64,000 nt of DNA from Megascapheus bottae (lineage: Eukaryota > Chordata > Mammalia > Rodentia > Geomyidae): NCBI GenBank assembly GCA_024803745.1, contig JANJXV010000037.1, positions 6,213,001 through 6,277,000 of the forward strand, read 5' to 3'. The stretch's first letter is position 1; each line of letters starts with the position of its first letter. Of the stretch, positions 31,876-43,509 are shown in pieces. A model generated the notes under the pieces. It was not told where the DNA came from, ran no database searches, and saw nothing but the letters and a program-made list of their open reading frames with translations. The position numbers were made by a program, and so were the translations under genes.

Positions 31876-33390
31876 ATTTGACTAAGGACTATGCATAAGG
31901 ATCTATAGCTGGTATTAGAAATGGTATCATCTGATACAAGATAGGAGCTGAGATAATGGGTTAGATGCACAGGATTCAATATAGACAGTTACACATCCTT
32001 CGAGGTCAGTCTCCTTAGCTGTTGTTCCCACTTTGCTGCCCATAGTGTTAAAATCACCTTGATTTTAATGGCTGGATGTTGCCCATATCCTCTGCTTGCT
32101 AGAATCTTGTCTTCAGTACTACTATAGATCTCAGTTTCTACTTTGAAGCCAATCTCCAAAAGACAGCCTTTAATGAACTTCTCCACCATAGTATGAGAGT
32201 GGTAAATGCTTACCCATTCTTATTTACTGCTTGGGTAACTGAGTGCTGGGCATTCAACCTGTATCCCACTCAGAGGATAATATGGTCAACTCGTGGATTT
32301 TCTATTCTTGCTTGGTAGACTCCTCAAGAATAGCATTCACAGAGCCTCCTTATGCCTTCTACTGTCTTGCTGTGGCAGTTCTGAGATTTCTATGCACTTA
32401 GTATAGGCTAATATTTGATCCATTCATCCTGAAATGTCGAGACCATCTCCAAAGGCCCTTGTTAAAGTATTAAAGGCCATGCATTGGGTCATAAATAAAG
32501 TCTCAATTATTTGCTGTAGTATTCTGCTTACCTTGATTCTGCACTATCAAAATCTACCTACATCCTCTGCCAGCTCATGATTCCAGGATGGCCGGGTAGT
32601 GTGGCACTATATCTTGAACACCTAAAATAGCCCAGGCTGTGTTGCCATCTGTCCTTAACAGCAATCTGAGAACCAGGAGTGGAATGGAGATAGATCTTGA
32701 GAAGGTCCAGCATCATCTCACATGAAATCCACACCATGTGCGATTTCCTTACTATCTCAAGCAAAGGGCAGGGTGAGTGAGCAGTGTCCAGGCAAAATGG
32801 ACCATTCTTGTGGCGCAAAGGACTAATGGGACCTGATGGTACAAGTTACCAAGTACATCTCATTCCAGACTATAAGGCCGTGCCTTGGCACAAGTCAGTT
32901 GTTAAACCTGAGAATTCTGACATTCCTTGAGTTTCATCTCAGCTTCCATTATGTTCTCTCCATGGCTCTCAGGTATTCTGCTCTCCAGCTGTAGTCAATG
33001 GGGAAGGTTTTATTTTGAAATTGCTTACTTCCTCTAAACTTGTCATTTTCTCTCTTCAAAAGATTACTAATGACCAGCATGATATTATCATTATAGAGTT
33101 TTCCTAGTCTAGAGGAATCATTCCTCCTACTTTGTGTCCTGTTCTAGGCTGACACAGGTGAAAATTTTGGCTTTCCCAGCGCCCTCCCATTTCAAATGAG
33201 GGTCACTGTACCTCTGGCTATGTCAGTGGCAGTCTCTTCACTGGTGAGTAATCCAGCTCTGAATTCCATCCCAGCCAGTAACAGTTCCAGTACAAACTCT
33301 CTTAGCCAGGATTCATTAACAGGAGAAACTAAAAAAGGGGGGCACTGTTTTCAAGGAAGTTGTTTTGTTTTGTTTTCTTCTTTCAAGGAT
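31876..33390. other. 1.5 kb with no recognised repeat
   Basis: GC content is moderately higher than neighbours and sequence is complex. Short minus-strand frames at 31989-32189 and 32558-32818 show no domain I recognise. An old LTR-retroelement interior or a decayed pseudogene cannot be excluded. Confidence 0.35.
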
Positions 33391-33470
33391 CTTTGTGTTT
33401 GGGAAGGTAGTGAGGTTTGAACTCAGGCTCTCATGATTCTTAGGCCTTCTACCCGTGAATCACTCTGTCA
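33391..33470 (-). mobile_element. tRNA-like SINE remnant
   Basis: GTGAGGTTTGAACTCAGGCTC and TTAGGCCTTCTACCCGTGAATC resemble a reversed ID/tRNA-type monomer. Weak. Confidence 0.4.
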
Positions 33471-33859
33471 GTAATATTATTTATTGATATTTCTCTGTTC
33501 ATCTTCTTAACTTCTTCTACCCCCAAATTCTCCTATTCTTTTTCTTTCTCACCCCAAGGCAAACAGCTTTTTTGAGGGCACATAAACAAGAATGAGAACC
33601 TAAATCCAGTTTATACCTTCTCTCTTCCAATGGCAATGAATATCTCTGATTTCTAATCTCAAATTTTAGAGCTAGAGAAAAAAGTGAGTCTGGAACCTTC
33701 CAAACATTTTATTACAGATAGACTTCTTAAAAAAAAAAAAGAAATAGACCAGGCAGACAGCTGACAAAACAGAACAGCTTTCAAAGAACAAAACATTCCC
33801 AGTAGTTTCATGGTTTGTTTGTTTGTTTTTAATAAACCTCCAGAGCACTATAGACTTAT
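33471..33859. other. Unassigned non-coding sequence
   Basis: Nothing recognised. Confidence 0.4.
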
Positions 33860-33975
33860 GTGAAGATGAATTGAATGGAAGCTCCATGAAGGCAGAAAGT
33901 GGCCTTATTTTGTTCAATAAATCAGTGCCAACACTGATAAAATTGCCTGTCACAATTTGTTATGTGTCACTCTCT
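33860..33975 (+). mobile_element. L2 3'-end fragment
   Basis: ATGGAAGCTCCATGAAGGCAG, TTATTTTGTTC and AATAAATCAGTGCC follow the conserved L2 3' end. Confidence 0.75.
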
Positions 33976-35540
33976 GGAATGAATCATCACATGCCTAATG
34001 TTATATAAAAAAATCTGTTTCACATTGTAGATAAGCATAATGAGTTTTCAATTTTCTTTCCTCACCACAGAATGGGTATAATGTTGTAACTGTTGACACT
34101 GTATTGACACTACTGTATTGACCACAAACATAGTAAGTACAGATGACAGCTATTATCATGAAAGAGTCCTTACAATAATGACTAATGCAAAGAGAGGGGG
34201 CAAAGGAGTCACAGAATGCAGGATATATGGCACTTTATCTAGAGAAAGATATGTTTTCCTTTCCAGGAGAATTGAAATAATAAGACAAATGAGTAATTGG
34301 AGCAGAACCAAAGGCAGTCATCCCTGAAAGAGCACGTCCTTCCAACTGGTCAGCGAAAGAACTAAGTAAAAACAGCAGCAGCAGGAACAGCAACAGGAAA
34401 GCCACTTGCACGAAATTTCCTCTGACAGTTCTGTCTCTGGAGGGTCTCTGCTTAGCCTTCTTCAAAGAAGCAGGAACATGTTCACATGGGAGGAGTTTGA
34501 GGGAGCAAAACACACTGTAGCTGTTGACTGTGGGGTATAAGTTTGGGACCTTTAGTTTACACCACGAAGGAGCACTCAATACTAAGCTAGTCACTGCTAG
34601 AATGAAGAACTTACCTCCCTTCCTCTTCCACCTGCCTGATCTTCCCCTTCATCTCTCCATCCCTTGAAAATAGCACAGATGGAAAGGCAAAAGCAGACAC
34701 TTTAAACTGGTACATTACGTGGGCACAAACGAGCAAGGGAAAAACATCTTTGCATGGTGAGAAAAATTCCACTCCTTTCTTGGACAATTTCTGAAGTATT
34801 GGAAACCATAGCAACTAATATAAATGTAACCAGAGCATTGTACATTCTCAGTCTGAACAATAAAAAAATAATCTGTTAACAAAAAGTTAAAAATAAATAC
34901 AACTTAGACAATAGATGTTAAAATCTTTCTTTTCTTGTATAAAATGTATGAAGAATGAGCATTTTGGAAAAAAGAGCTGTTTATGTTTAGCTTTATATAC
35001 AACATATATGTACTCATGTGCATACATATATGTGCATATTTACACACGCATAAATATCATATACACATATTTAATACATGTCATATATAGGTTTTCAGAT
35101 ATACTGCAGGCTTGATAGATGATAAGTAGAATCTGTTATACATGATTATATATGATCTATGTTATATAAAGCATATATTATATATGGTATATAGTCTATT
35201 GTAATGTAGTACATGTGCTATACAGACACGTGTATTTGAAAGGTTATATGTATGTAATTTTTATTGCTCAATACCATGTATTAGAAATAAACTTGGTGCT
35301 GAGAATATAGTCATTGATTAATGTAGTCCCAAGTAGGCCCATGGGACCTAAAATTGGGAAACAGACATTAAATTCATAAACAAAATTAATAGAATTACAA
35401 AAATAACTTCATATTCAGTGAGAAGAAAATATATAAGAATGAGAAGTGACCTAATACATGTGTCAGAATATACAAGATTTTTTAAAATAAGGAATTCACT
35501 TTTGTTTAAATAGAAAACAGCCCTTGTTTGTCTTTTTGTG
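33976..35540. other. Unassigned; TA-rich low complexity at 34995-35250
   Basis: 34130-34830 is unassigned complex sequence. 34995-35250 is dominated by ATATGTAT/CATATA alternation. The 119-codon minus frame at 34235-34594 contains a (CAG)-derived leucine run and no domain. Confidence 0.4.
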
Positions 35541-36014
35541 TTTCTTTTTTTAACCAAGTCCTTAGACTTGAACTCAGCCAGGGCACAATGTCTGAGCTTT
35601 TCTTTCTTTCTTTCTTTTTTTTTTTTTTTTTTTTTTTGCCAGTCCTGGGCTTGAGCTCAGGACCTGAGCCCTGTCCTTGGACTTTCTCAAGACTAGAGCT
35701 CTATCACATGAGCCACAGCACCACTTCTGGCTTTTTTCTTTGTATGTGGCACCAAGGAATCAAACCCAGGTCTTTGTGCATGCTAGGCAAGCACTCTACC
35801 ACTAGGCCAAACTCCTGGCACCATGTCTGAGCTTTTCTTTGGCTAGTACTTCTCCACTTGAGGCACAGCTAGATTTCCAGCTTTGTTGGTAGTTAATTGG
35901 AGATTAGAACCTCAGAGAAGTTCTTATCAGAGTTGGCTTCCAACTGTAATCCTCAGATCCCAGCCTCCAGAGTAATTAGAATTCTAACTATGAGCCTCGA
36001 GAGGCTGGCCTCCT
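35541..36014 (-). mobile_element. B1-Geo SINE split by an IDL-Geo SINE
   Basis: Outer copy: 35555-35605 (TTGAACTCAGCCAGGGCACAA) and 35823-36014 (TTTGGCTAGTACTTCTCCAC, TAATTGGAGATTAGAACCTC, CAGATCCCAGCCTCC, GAGCCTCGAGAGGCTGGCC). Confidence 0.88.
35606..35822 (-). mobile_element. IDL-Geo SINE with perfect 18-bp TSD
   Basis: T-rich tail (35606-35637), GCCAGTCCTGGGCTTGAGC, then the left half to CTCCTGGCACC. ATGTCTGAGCTTTTCTTT flanks it at 35588-35605 and 35823-35840, inside the B1-Geo copy. The 100-codon + frame here is translated SINE. Confidence 0.96.
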
Positions 36015-36166
36015 ATGTACTCTTTTCAAGATATAGTTGCAAAATATCGCACAGTGCAGAAAAAGAAATTCAATTAGTAAAATAATAAGAAGAAGACTTT
36101 GATTCCATCCCAGTCCTCATTATAGAAAGCTAGTAGAGGGATCAATTATTTCCACTAGAGGAAAGG
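36015..36166. repeat. Local duplicate, copy A
   Basis: Matches 38634-38786 in the same orientation, for example GATCAATTATTTCCACTAGAGGAAA at 36140-36164 and 38760-38784, and TTCAATTAGT at 36069 and 38691. Both copies sit directly after the head end of a minus-strand SINE. Confidence 0.85.
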
Positions 36167-37883
36167 AAAAAGTTATTCCTAACCTGTGTTGCAGTTTGGA
36201 AAACTCTAATTAACTACTTGGAAAATATCACTAAGATTATTTGGCCAAAGACTGAGTCATTGATGGTATCTGTTTCTCTGGGGAAGATAGTGATGGTGAA
36301 AGGAAGAGAGTTGAGTAAATTTGTTTTTATTTTGAAAATTGTGATAAAAAGTGAGCTCCCGCCCCCACTCAGGTCATGAAAATCACTCCATTGAAATGCT
36401 GTGCTTCATTACGTTACCTGTATTTGTGTTCCAAATAATTAAAATATTTCGCCATCTTCTCGCTTTTTATATCTTAGTTTAGATCTCAAAAACCTAGTAA
36501 AACTAGCAATCAAAATTTCCCTCTTACTGGGCAGCATTATTAAGTGGTTTTCTCTGAGCAATAAATGAAACAAGAGACTTGCTTTGAGTTATTCAATAAA
36601 CGTGTAGGTTGGCTTTATATATTTGAACTCTGACTTTTGTATATTAACAAGGATTGTTTCTTGCCCTGTATTGGAAAACTGACAACTTAATGCTGGCTTG
36701 CAAAATAAAATAAAATAAAAACAGCAAGTAAACCGTACACTTGATAAATTATCTTCACATTATGTTGAATTTTTCACATCCTGAAACAGCCTGTTTCCTA
36801 CCTTTAATAAGTTTGAGTTTGCTGTGCTCAGCATAATTGGACACGGCTGCCTGAATTTTCTGCCAGGGTGTGAGGAAAAATGAAGTTATTATTAGAGCTT
36901 GCTATCGCAACTTGTCTGGCCAATGTAAATCTTAAGATTCAAGTGTTTATTGGCTTTGAATTTTCCATTGTGAGGCTTCCTAGGAAATCCGTTCACTAAC
37001 AGGAGTGTGGAGAAGGATGCTGAACAGAATCTGGGTATCCAATCAGAAAATTAATTGCTTGACCCATCCACAATGTCAGAGTCAACAATGGTGCCATGAG
37101 ACCACTTAAAATTGGGCTGTCCTCAAAATGAATAAATGCAGGCAGCAAATTGGAGGACTTGTGATTGAAGCTGATGATGCTTTAAGTTAGAGGGCATTAT
37201 AAAAAGAACTGGCATGACTTCTCAGTGGAGTAGGTTTGAAATCACCACTGGTTTGCATTTCCCCCAGGTCATTCTAAGACAAGGACTGAAATGCAAGTGG
37301 CTCCTTTGGGAGGCTCTGGGAACACTCACCAGAAAGACAACCGAGATCAGAGGAAGGAAGGCAGACAAAAAAAGATGCATTGCTAGGCCAGCTACCACAA
37401 GAAGCAAACTGAGATAACCTCATGGGGTAACCAGGATATATTGATAGGATGACCCACATTGTCTTACTCAAAAGATGAAGGAGCTGAGGTATTTATATAT
37501 CAGCATCTCCCAAGGATATGAAGTCCTTGGCATTTCTGGTTTGCCATGAGTTAGAGAAGGGTTCCCTTTAATTATATTGGGGAAAAAAACCAGCCTTTTG
37601 GCAAAAGAAATACAGATGAAAGTCAGTCAGGACAGACTAAAAGGTTGCAAGACAGTGTGGTTGGAATACTAACAAACAATGCTTCACAATTGATGCAATT
37701 ATGAGACTGTAGAGGGAAAAATGCCAATTCTCCTAGACTGGTAGTGAGTCCAGGATTACAGTGTTGACTGGGGGCTTGAGACAGGTAGAGAAGATGCTTC
37801 TAATCATTGAAGAAGTCATCTGAGAGCATGACAGGACTGAAATCCCAACAAAATCTATGTCATTGCCACCCTTCATGTAGGTT
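36167..37883. other. Unassigned; complex repeat-free stretch at 36780-37210
   Basis: No repeat or gene. 36780-37210 has closely packed TAAT-type, CCAAT and CTTTGAA motifs (for example CCAATCAGAAAATTAATTGC at 37038-37057). It is a candidate conserved non-coding element by look only. Confidence 0.35.
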
Positions 37884-38040
37884 AGAGGTTGACAGTCTTT
37901 TTCTGTAAAGGGCAATATGGCAAATATTTTAAACATATCATTCACATGTCATTTCTTGAAAGGGTCAAACATCTCAGGTGCAGAGCTCACAAAAATAACC
38001 TGTTGATTGGATTTGTCCCATTGATCAGTTTTCAACCCTC
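37884..38040 (+). mobile_element. hAT-Charlie-like non-autonomous DNA transposon fragment
   Basis: GACAGTCTTTTTCTGTAAAGG and CAAATATTTTAAAC match the end of an abundant mammalian hAT-type MITE, and GATTTGTCCCATTGATCAG fits its other end. Subfamily not determined. Confidence 0.65.
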
Positions 38041-38555
38041 TGATAATCTGATCAGCATAGATCTGGCCCTTTTTCTATATGATAACTTCTTTGATGACAA
38101 AAATCCAGAAGCATATACTTATAAATTGACATGTTAAATTATAACTCATTTGTACAACTATATAAAGTTGATGATGATAATAACAATGGATTATATAATA
38201 GTATTTTAAAGAAATATTTCTACAGATTATGTGAAATTTTCACATATTTCTTAAAAGCAATATTTTAAATATTAAATTCACCACTATGTTCAGTACAGTA
38301 AGGTTCTTGGTACATGGTTGAAATCCACTTACTTAGCTCAGATGCCTACATTTACAGAAAAGAAAATTGAGGACTGGAGACAAGGAATGAATGGTATAAT
38401 AAAAGTTTGTAATGCACAAAGTACAAAATTAATGAAATTCTTAAGGCTTCTTCTATAAGATAAAAGGTAAAGTTGATATAATAAAGAAAATATCTGTGAC
38501 TAAAAAGTGCTTTTCAGAAAAAGAAAAGCCACTTTGTTTAATGTTATTCCTGCCC
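38041..38555. other. Unassigned; weak MIR-like trace at 38340-38390
   Basis: ACATTTACAGAAAAGAAAATTGAGG resembles reverse MIR; too short to call. Confidence 0.35.
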
Positions 38556-38633
38556 TGGCTTGTTTCAAGGTGTTCCTTGGATCTCAGCCTCCTGAATAGC
38601 TAGTAATGATGAGTATGAGCCAGTGTAGTCTGG
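38556..38633 (-). mobile_element. B1-type SINE head fragment
   Basis: GGATCTCAGCCTCCTGAATAG, TATGAGCCAGTGTAGTCTGGCC. It shares its downstream flank with the SINE at 35.5-36.0 kb. Confidence 0.75.
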
Positions 38634-38786
38634 CCCCCTGTGTATTTTTTGGTTAACATTGTGCAATATTTCATGGTGCAAGAAAACAGCTTCAATTAGT
38701 AATAACTGAGAAGAAAAACTGATCCCAGTATAGTCCTTAGTGTAGAAAACTAGGGGAGGGATCAATTATTTCCACTAGAGGAAATT
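38634..38786. repeat. Local duplicate, copy B
   Basis: Pair of 36015-36166 at an offset of about 2620. Roughly 80 percent alike by eye, ending at TCCACTAGAGGAAA in both. Confidence 0.85.
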
Positions 38787-39887
38787 GAATTCCTAAATAG
38801 TATCCAGTAGCATGTGAACAGAGAGCATAGCCTTCCAGGATACTTGAACTACAAAAATGAGAAGTCACAGCGATGGGAATGAATGTGTGTGTGTGTGGGT
38901 TACTGCTTCAAGTCTACTAATTGAGTAGAAATCACATATTTTGCATCCAAGCAACTCAGTTCTGGACACTAAGCAAGAACCGTGATAGAGCAACGCCTAA
39001 GTCACGTATGTGGAAACAATGGAATATAATATCAGGGGATTGAAATGAGGACAAAACAGTAATGAGCTGGTGGAAGTCTTGATGTTCCATTGTAAAGGTG
39101 TTCAAGCTTCATCGAATCTCACTGAAGCCTTTGTTCCCTGGAGACATTCTCAAACCACTCTTACACTGACATTTGAAAAGAAAGCTGTGATTTAGAAGAA
39201 TGAATCAAAAGCCTGCTGACAAGTCCAAGAAATCCTTTCCCTGCCATGCAGCCTGAGGCTGCATTTGTATAATGTATTTATTAAGAGTTTAAATATATTT
39301 AAGTGGATGAGTTAAATCAAGTTTTTAAAATAGTAATTGAAATGAAATACGCATATTTACATATGAAATATATCCTCACATTCTATGGAGGAGCTTTTTA
39401 GATTACTTTATCTATGTATGTATGATGTACTATAAATATACCCATACTATATATTTTGTTTGGAAAGGAGAAACTGGCTAGTATTGGTTGTTGGTGAGTA
39501 TGCAGAAAAAAGGAAACCATAGGAAAAATTAGGAAATATGTGTAAATATGATTGCCAAATAATCAAGGCAGGGAGTCACACTGTCTCCAAACATTGTTGG
39601 TCAAGGAGCCAGGAATGAACACACAATGCATTGACCTCAGCAAAACAATAAGCAAGAGATTCCACCACCCTGTGACTTTTCTGGAAGTGGAAATCTGTTG
39701 AACAGGCCCAAACCGCCAACATTTCAGTCATCTAACAAACATTCTTAAGTGTGCAATGTGAAATATACTTCATATTTGATTGGTTCAACCAGACGAACAG
39801 TTCTTGGTTATTTTTCTGTATATTTAGAAAGCAAATGGCCTCAAGATTTGTAGATATTTATTTAACTCTCATTAAATTGTATTTTGT
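38787..39887. other. Unassigned non-coding sequence
   Basis: Short GT run at 38883-38899; otherwise nothing recognised. Confidence 0.4.
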
Positions 39888-39985
39888 TTGAAACAGGTTA
39901 TCCATATGATCAACCCAGGCTGGTCTCTGATTCCACCTCATTCTGCTTCAGGCTCCCAAATGCTGAGTTCATAGGTATTTATTTG
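39888..39985 (-). mobile_element. B1 SINE fragment
   Basis: TTGAAACAGGTTATCC, CAACCCAGGCTGGTCTCTG, CTTCAGGCTCCCAAATGCTG, GTTCATAGGT: reverse B1 in order. Confidence 0.7.
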
Positions 39986-41049
39986 GTCACAATACCTGCC
40001 TCTATGCTAGATATTGAAAGGCATAAATCAATAACTTGTTATATCTGCAGACAGTGAATAATGATATAGACAAGGTACCACAGGATGTCTTTTCTCTACA
40101 GGGCCTGGGACTTCATCTAAGAACACCGGAATAGCTGAGAATGACTTGAACATCTGGGACAGCAATCTTCTAGAAGACAGATTCTTCCTCCGTGTGCCTA
40201 ACAGCAGGGCTGGCACAACATGGGAGCTAAAATCAGCATGACTATTCATCAGAGTTCCCTACACATGGCTTCTCCAGATGACTTGGGCTTCTACCCAGCA
40301 TGGCACCCTCCATTTCATTACACTATGGTTTTGGAGTACAGGAACCTATGATCAAATTCTTTATAACAAGGTGGAAGCTACGTGACTCTCTGAGGCTTAG
40401 TCTTGTGGATCACGTCCTAGTATCACTTTCCCCTTTCTCACTAGGGGATTCAGACTCACAGTTTCCCAGGGGAGATTTGGTGAGTGCTGCCAAACAGGTT
40501 TTAAAACTGCCACCTCTGTTATTAACAGCTGTGTTTAACATTCCACAGAGAACACAAAGGAATCACAGAAGACTCACTCTAAAATGGACAAACTGTAAAC
40601 CTTGGAAGACATTTTAAAAAGATTTCTGAAGTGTGTTCAACCAAGATTTAAAAGAATATTTTATGCATGAACGGGAGCTAAAATTTTATTTTAAAGGAGG
40701 CACTCTAAAATCAGTAACGACCTTACAGAGATTTAAAAAGTAATATCAAAATACACAAATGGCTACATAGTCCTCATAAATTGTATTCAGGTGCATGATA
40801 AATTCAAGAAAGAAATTCTCAGAGGTTGCCAAAGCAAATTAACAAAACAAAAAGAAGGAAAAAACATAGGCATATAACAAAGTTCCCATGATATATAAAA
40901 CATAAACAAATTAGACAAATAGTAAGTAAAAAGATGATTACAGTAAGAAATAGGAAAAGAAAACTTCTGAGTTGAAAGTTTCTAGGCTACAAACTGGAGA
41001 AGTACTTTAATTGCAATAAAATAATGAATACAGATTATTTTATCATTTC
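39986..41049. other. Unassigned non-coding sequence
   Basis: No recognised element; 40820-41040 is A-rich. The 105-codon frame at 40300-40617 has no recognised domain. Confidence 0.4.
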
Positions 41050-41062
41050 AAGGACTAAAAAT

Positions 41063-41605
41063 CTTTTTTCCATATATTTTATTGTAATTAATAGAAGGAT
41101 ACATTATATTCACCAGATAGAAGGAACATTACTTGGGGCCGGGAGTTTGGGCTAGTGGTAGAGTGCTTGCCTAGCATGCACGAAGACCCAGGTTTGATTC
41201 CTTGGTACCACATGCATAGGAAAAACAAGCTGGAAGTGGTGCTGAGGCTCAGGTGGTAGAGCTCTAGTCTTGAGAAAGTCCAAGGACAGGGCTTAGGCCC
41301 TGAGCTCAAGCCCAGGACTGGCAAAAAAAAAAAAAAAAAAAAAAAAAAAGGTACATCATCGATACCCTTTCTCATGTTTTGGTCCCCATTTCCCTCCCCC
41401 CACCCCTGCCCCTCATCTTGTTTTCCCCCCTTCCCTATCCGACTTCAAATAACCAAATACTCATATATACAATATATCAGATAACAAAGTGAAATACTGT
41501 AACAGTATGAGATAACCAAGGGACAGCAAAAGTGAGGAGAGGTAGCATAATACATTAAGGACAACAATCAGTCATTATATGGCTTTTGTTTCTAAATCCT
41601 GGAGG
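41063..41605 (-). mobile_element. Minus-strand L1 3' UTR, split by a SINE, with TSD
   Basis: Reads backwards as the L1 family 3' end: tail CCATATATTTTATTGTAATTAATAG at 41069-41093, G-rich tract (as C-runs, 41385-41440), AAATAACCAAATAC, and GACAACAATCAGTCATTATATGG. Truncated before ORF2. Flanks AAGGACTAAAAAT (41050-41062) and AAGGACCAAGAAT (41606-41618) look like a TSD with two mismatches. Confidence 0.88.
41135..41349 (+). mobile_element. IDL-Geo SINE inserted in an L1 3' UTR
   Basis: Complete element from GGGGCCGGGAGTTTGGGC to GGACTGGC plus about 27 A. It interrupts the antisense L1 3' UTR between ATAGAAGGAACATTACTT and GGTACATCATCGATACCC. Confidence 0.95.
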
Positions 41606-41618
41606 AAGGACCAAGAAT

Positions 41619-41756
41619 TTTATATACGAAAAGGCCAAAAAATAAAAGAATATGCAAAATTTAATAAATTATTTTTGAAAAATGAATAAATTCACAGTAC
41701 ATTGCCAACTTTCAAAGAATATTAAAGGGAAAAAATTACCAGAATTTCACAACCTT
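41619..41756. other. Unassigned non-coding sequence
   Basis: Nothing recognised. Confidence 0.4.
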
Positions 41757-41951
41757 CCTGCTTGGGTTGGCTTTAAGCCACATTTCTCAGATCTCAGCCT
41801 CCTGAGTGGATAGAATTACAGGCATAAACAGAAGAAGCCAGATGTGGTACTTGGCTCAAGTGGTAGAGCTCTAGCCTTGAGAAAGCTCAATAAAGGTCCC
41901 GAGGCCCTTGAGTTCAAGCCCCAGGACTGGCAAAAATAAAAATAAAAAAGG
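41757..41951 (+). mobile_element. B1-Geo SINE with inverted 5' half
   Basis: 41757-41826 is the SINE head in reverse orientation (GGGTTGGCTTTAAGCC, CAGATCTCAGCCTCCTGAG, ATTACAGGCAT). 41831-41951 is the Geo half in forward orientation (CAGATGTGGTACTTGGCTC to CAGGACTGGCAAAAATAAAAA). This arrangement is expected for 5' inversion by twin priming. Two independent fragments are the alternative. Confidence 0.75.
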
Positions 41952-43029
41952 AACACTAAATTGGAAAATTTCTCACATAAAGTTAGAATAAATAGTACTG
42001 GAAATGTAAGAAAGGTTTAGTTTTGCCAATACAAATAAGACTTAGGATAAAGACACTAAAAAAGTGAGTTGTGAATATTGCATTTGGGGATAATATAGCA
42101 TTATGTTTACTAATCAAAGGTTGTCAGCATGACAGAAAGACTGCTGGAAATTTAACAGAACAGGAACATTTAATGCACCACGTAAAGCTTATGCCCAAAC
42201 AACTAGCAAAAATACTACACATAAACAATGCATAAAAGTTTCTAATGTAATAATGATTATATATAGAATGAGATTTTATATATCAGGACCCTCTATTTTA
42301 AAAGCTTGTAGAACCTTTAGTAAAACTGATTATAAGACCCACATAAATCCTCAAAGGTAAAAATTACATACCCCTTTCTCCAGAAACAATTCAATAAAAG
42401 CAGAATTAAACACTAAAAGTATATTTTATAAACCTTCCCAAGGAAATTTCTCTTGAAAAGGGAAATCAAAACTATAATTACAGGCTATTTAGAAAATAAT
42501 GACAGTGAGATTACTATAATAAAGAAAATGGGGAAGGCTACAAGAGAAAAGAAACTAATACTTTCGAATTACATCAATATTTTAAAAGAAAAAAAGGAAT
42601 TTTAATCTCAATATTTACAAAGAAACAATGTGCTTTTAAGGAGAGAAAAATTAATTGAATAAATAGTCACAAAAAGATATTCAAACAAACAACCAAATAG
42701 TTGATATTGAAGTATAAGGAGCTTGGTTTTTTTTTTTATCTAATAATGTTCAGGAGATGATAGGCTTGGAAAATCAAAAAGAGAACAAAAAAAATAAAGG
42801 GAATAACACAAACCACTAATTTAGTATTTATATTTTATTTGTTTATCTGAATACATTGTAAAAACTGTATTTGTATATATATATGGTCAAAAGAATGGAA
42901 TAGAGTAAGTAGTATCAAAATTTGGACTATTTAAATTAAAAGGGACATGTTTTAGAGAAATAAGATTATCAAACCCCATAAAAAAGATATTAAATGTGCA
43001 ATATGTAACAACTGAATTTTGTAACTTAA
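41952..43029. other. Unassigned AT-rich; possible degraded L1
   Basis: 42180-42700 is A-rich with an L1/HAL1-like feel (ACCCACATAAATCCTCAAAGG) but I cannot anchor it. 42840-42890 is TA-rich. Confidence 0.35.
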
Positions 43030-43200
43030 GAATAGTGTTGGGAGGGGGAAATGAAAGAGAAGGATGGAAGGATAGAACAAGAGAAGATCTTAATATTACT
43101 CAAGATTCATTGTACTCATTACCTGACTTAGGGAATTTTAACTCCTTTGTATGGCTACTTAATAAGAAAATTTATAATGAAAGAAAGAGAGAGAGAGAGA
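43030..43200 (+). mobile_element. Retrotransposon 3' UTR-like fragment with (GA)n end
   Basis: GGAGGGGGAAATGAAAGAG, AACAAGAGAAGATCTTAATA, CATTACCTGACTTAGGG, TTTTAACTCCTTTGTATGG and ATAAGAAAATTTATAATG, ending in (GA)n. This resembles an older L1 3' UTR; tentative. Confidence 0.5.
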
Positions 43201-43509
43201 AAGATTACTAATGACAACTTTGGAAATAGGAAAATATGCTGAATATTTGCTTATGAAGTTACTCATTGTGTTCCAATGGCTTTATGAGCAACAGACCTCT
43301 GACACTGAGACCAGCTAAACCTACTTCCCTCACCATAGTGATGTACAGGGGGAAAGAAAATCCCCTTCAGTGTATGAAACTATAACGACTGTGACACTGA
43401 AACCTTACAGATATATAGAAAAAGATGAAAATATTTAATGATCTGTTAATGAGTCAAATCCATGAATCCATGAACATACTAAGTGGGACCTACATATACA
43501 TGACCTTGA
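43201..43509. other. Unassigned non-coding sequence
   Basis: Nothing recognised. Confidence 0.4.

Noticed and set aside
34235..34594. Leu-rich minus frame as a membrane peptide
   Set aside because: The Leu run comes from a short CAG/CTG-type repeat at 34370-34400; no other support.
35528..35830. Recurring small protein containing LPVLGLSSGPEPCPWTFSRLEL-like residues, also at 6.6, 41.1, 45.9 and 52.2 kb
   Set aside because: It coincides exactly with IDL-Geo SINEs read in one frame; a shared frame in SINE copies is not a protein family.
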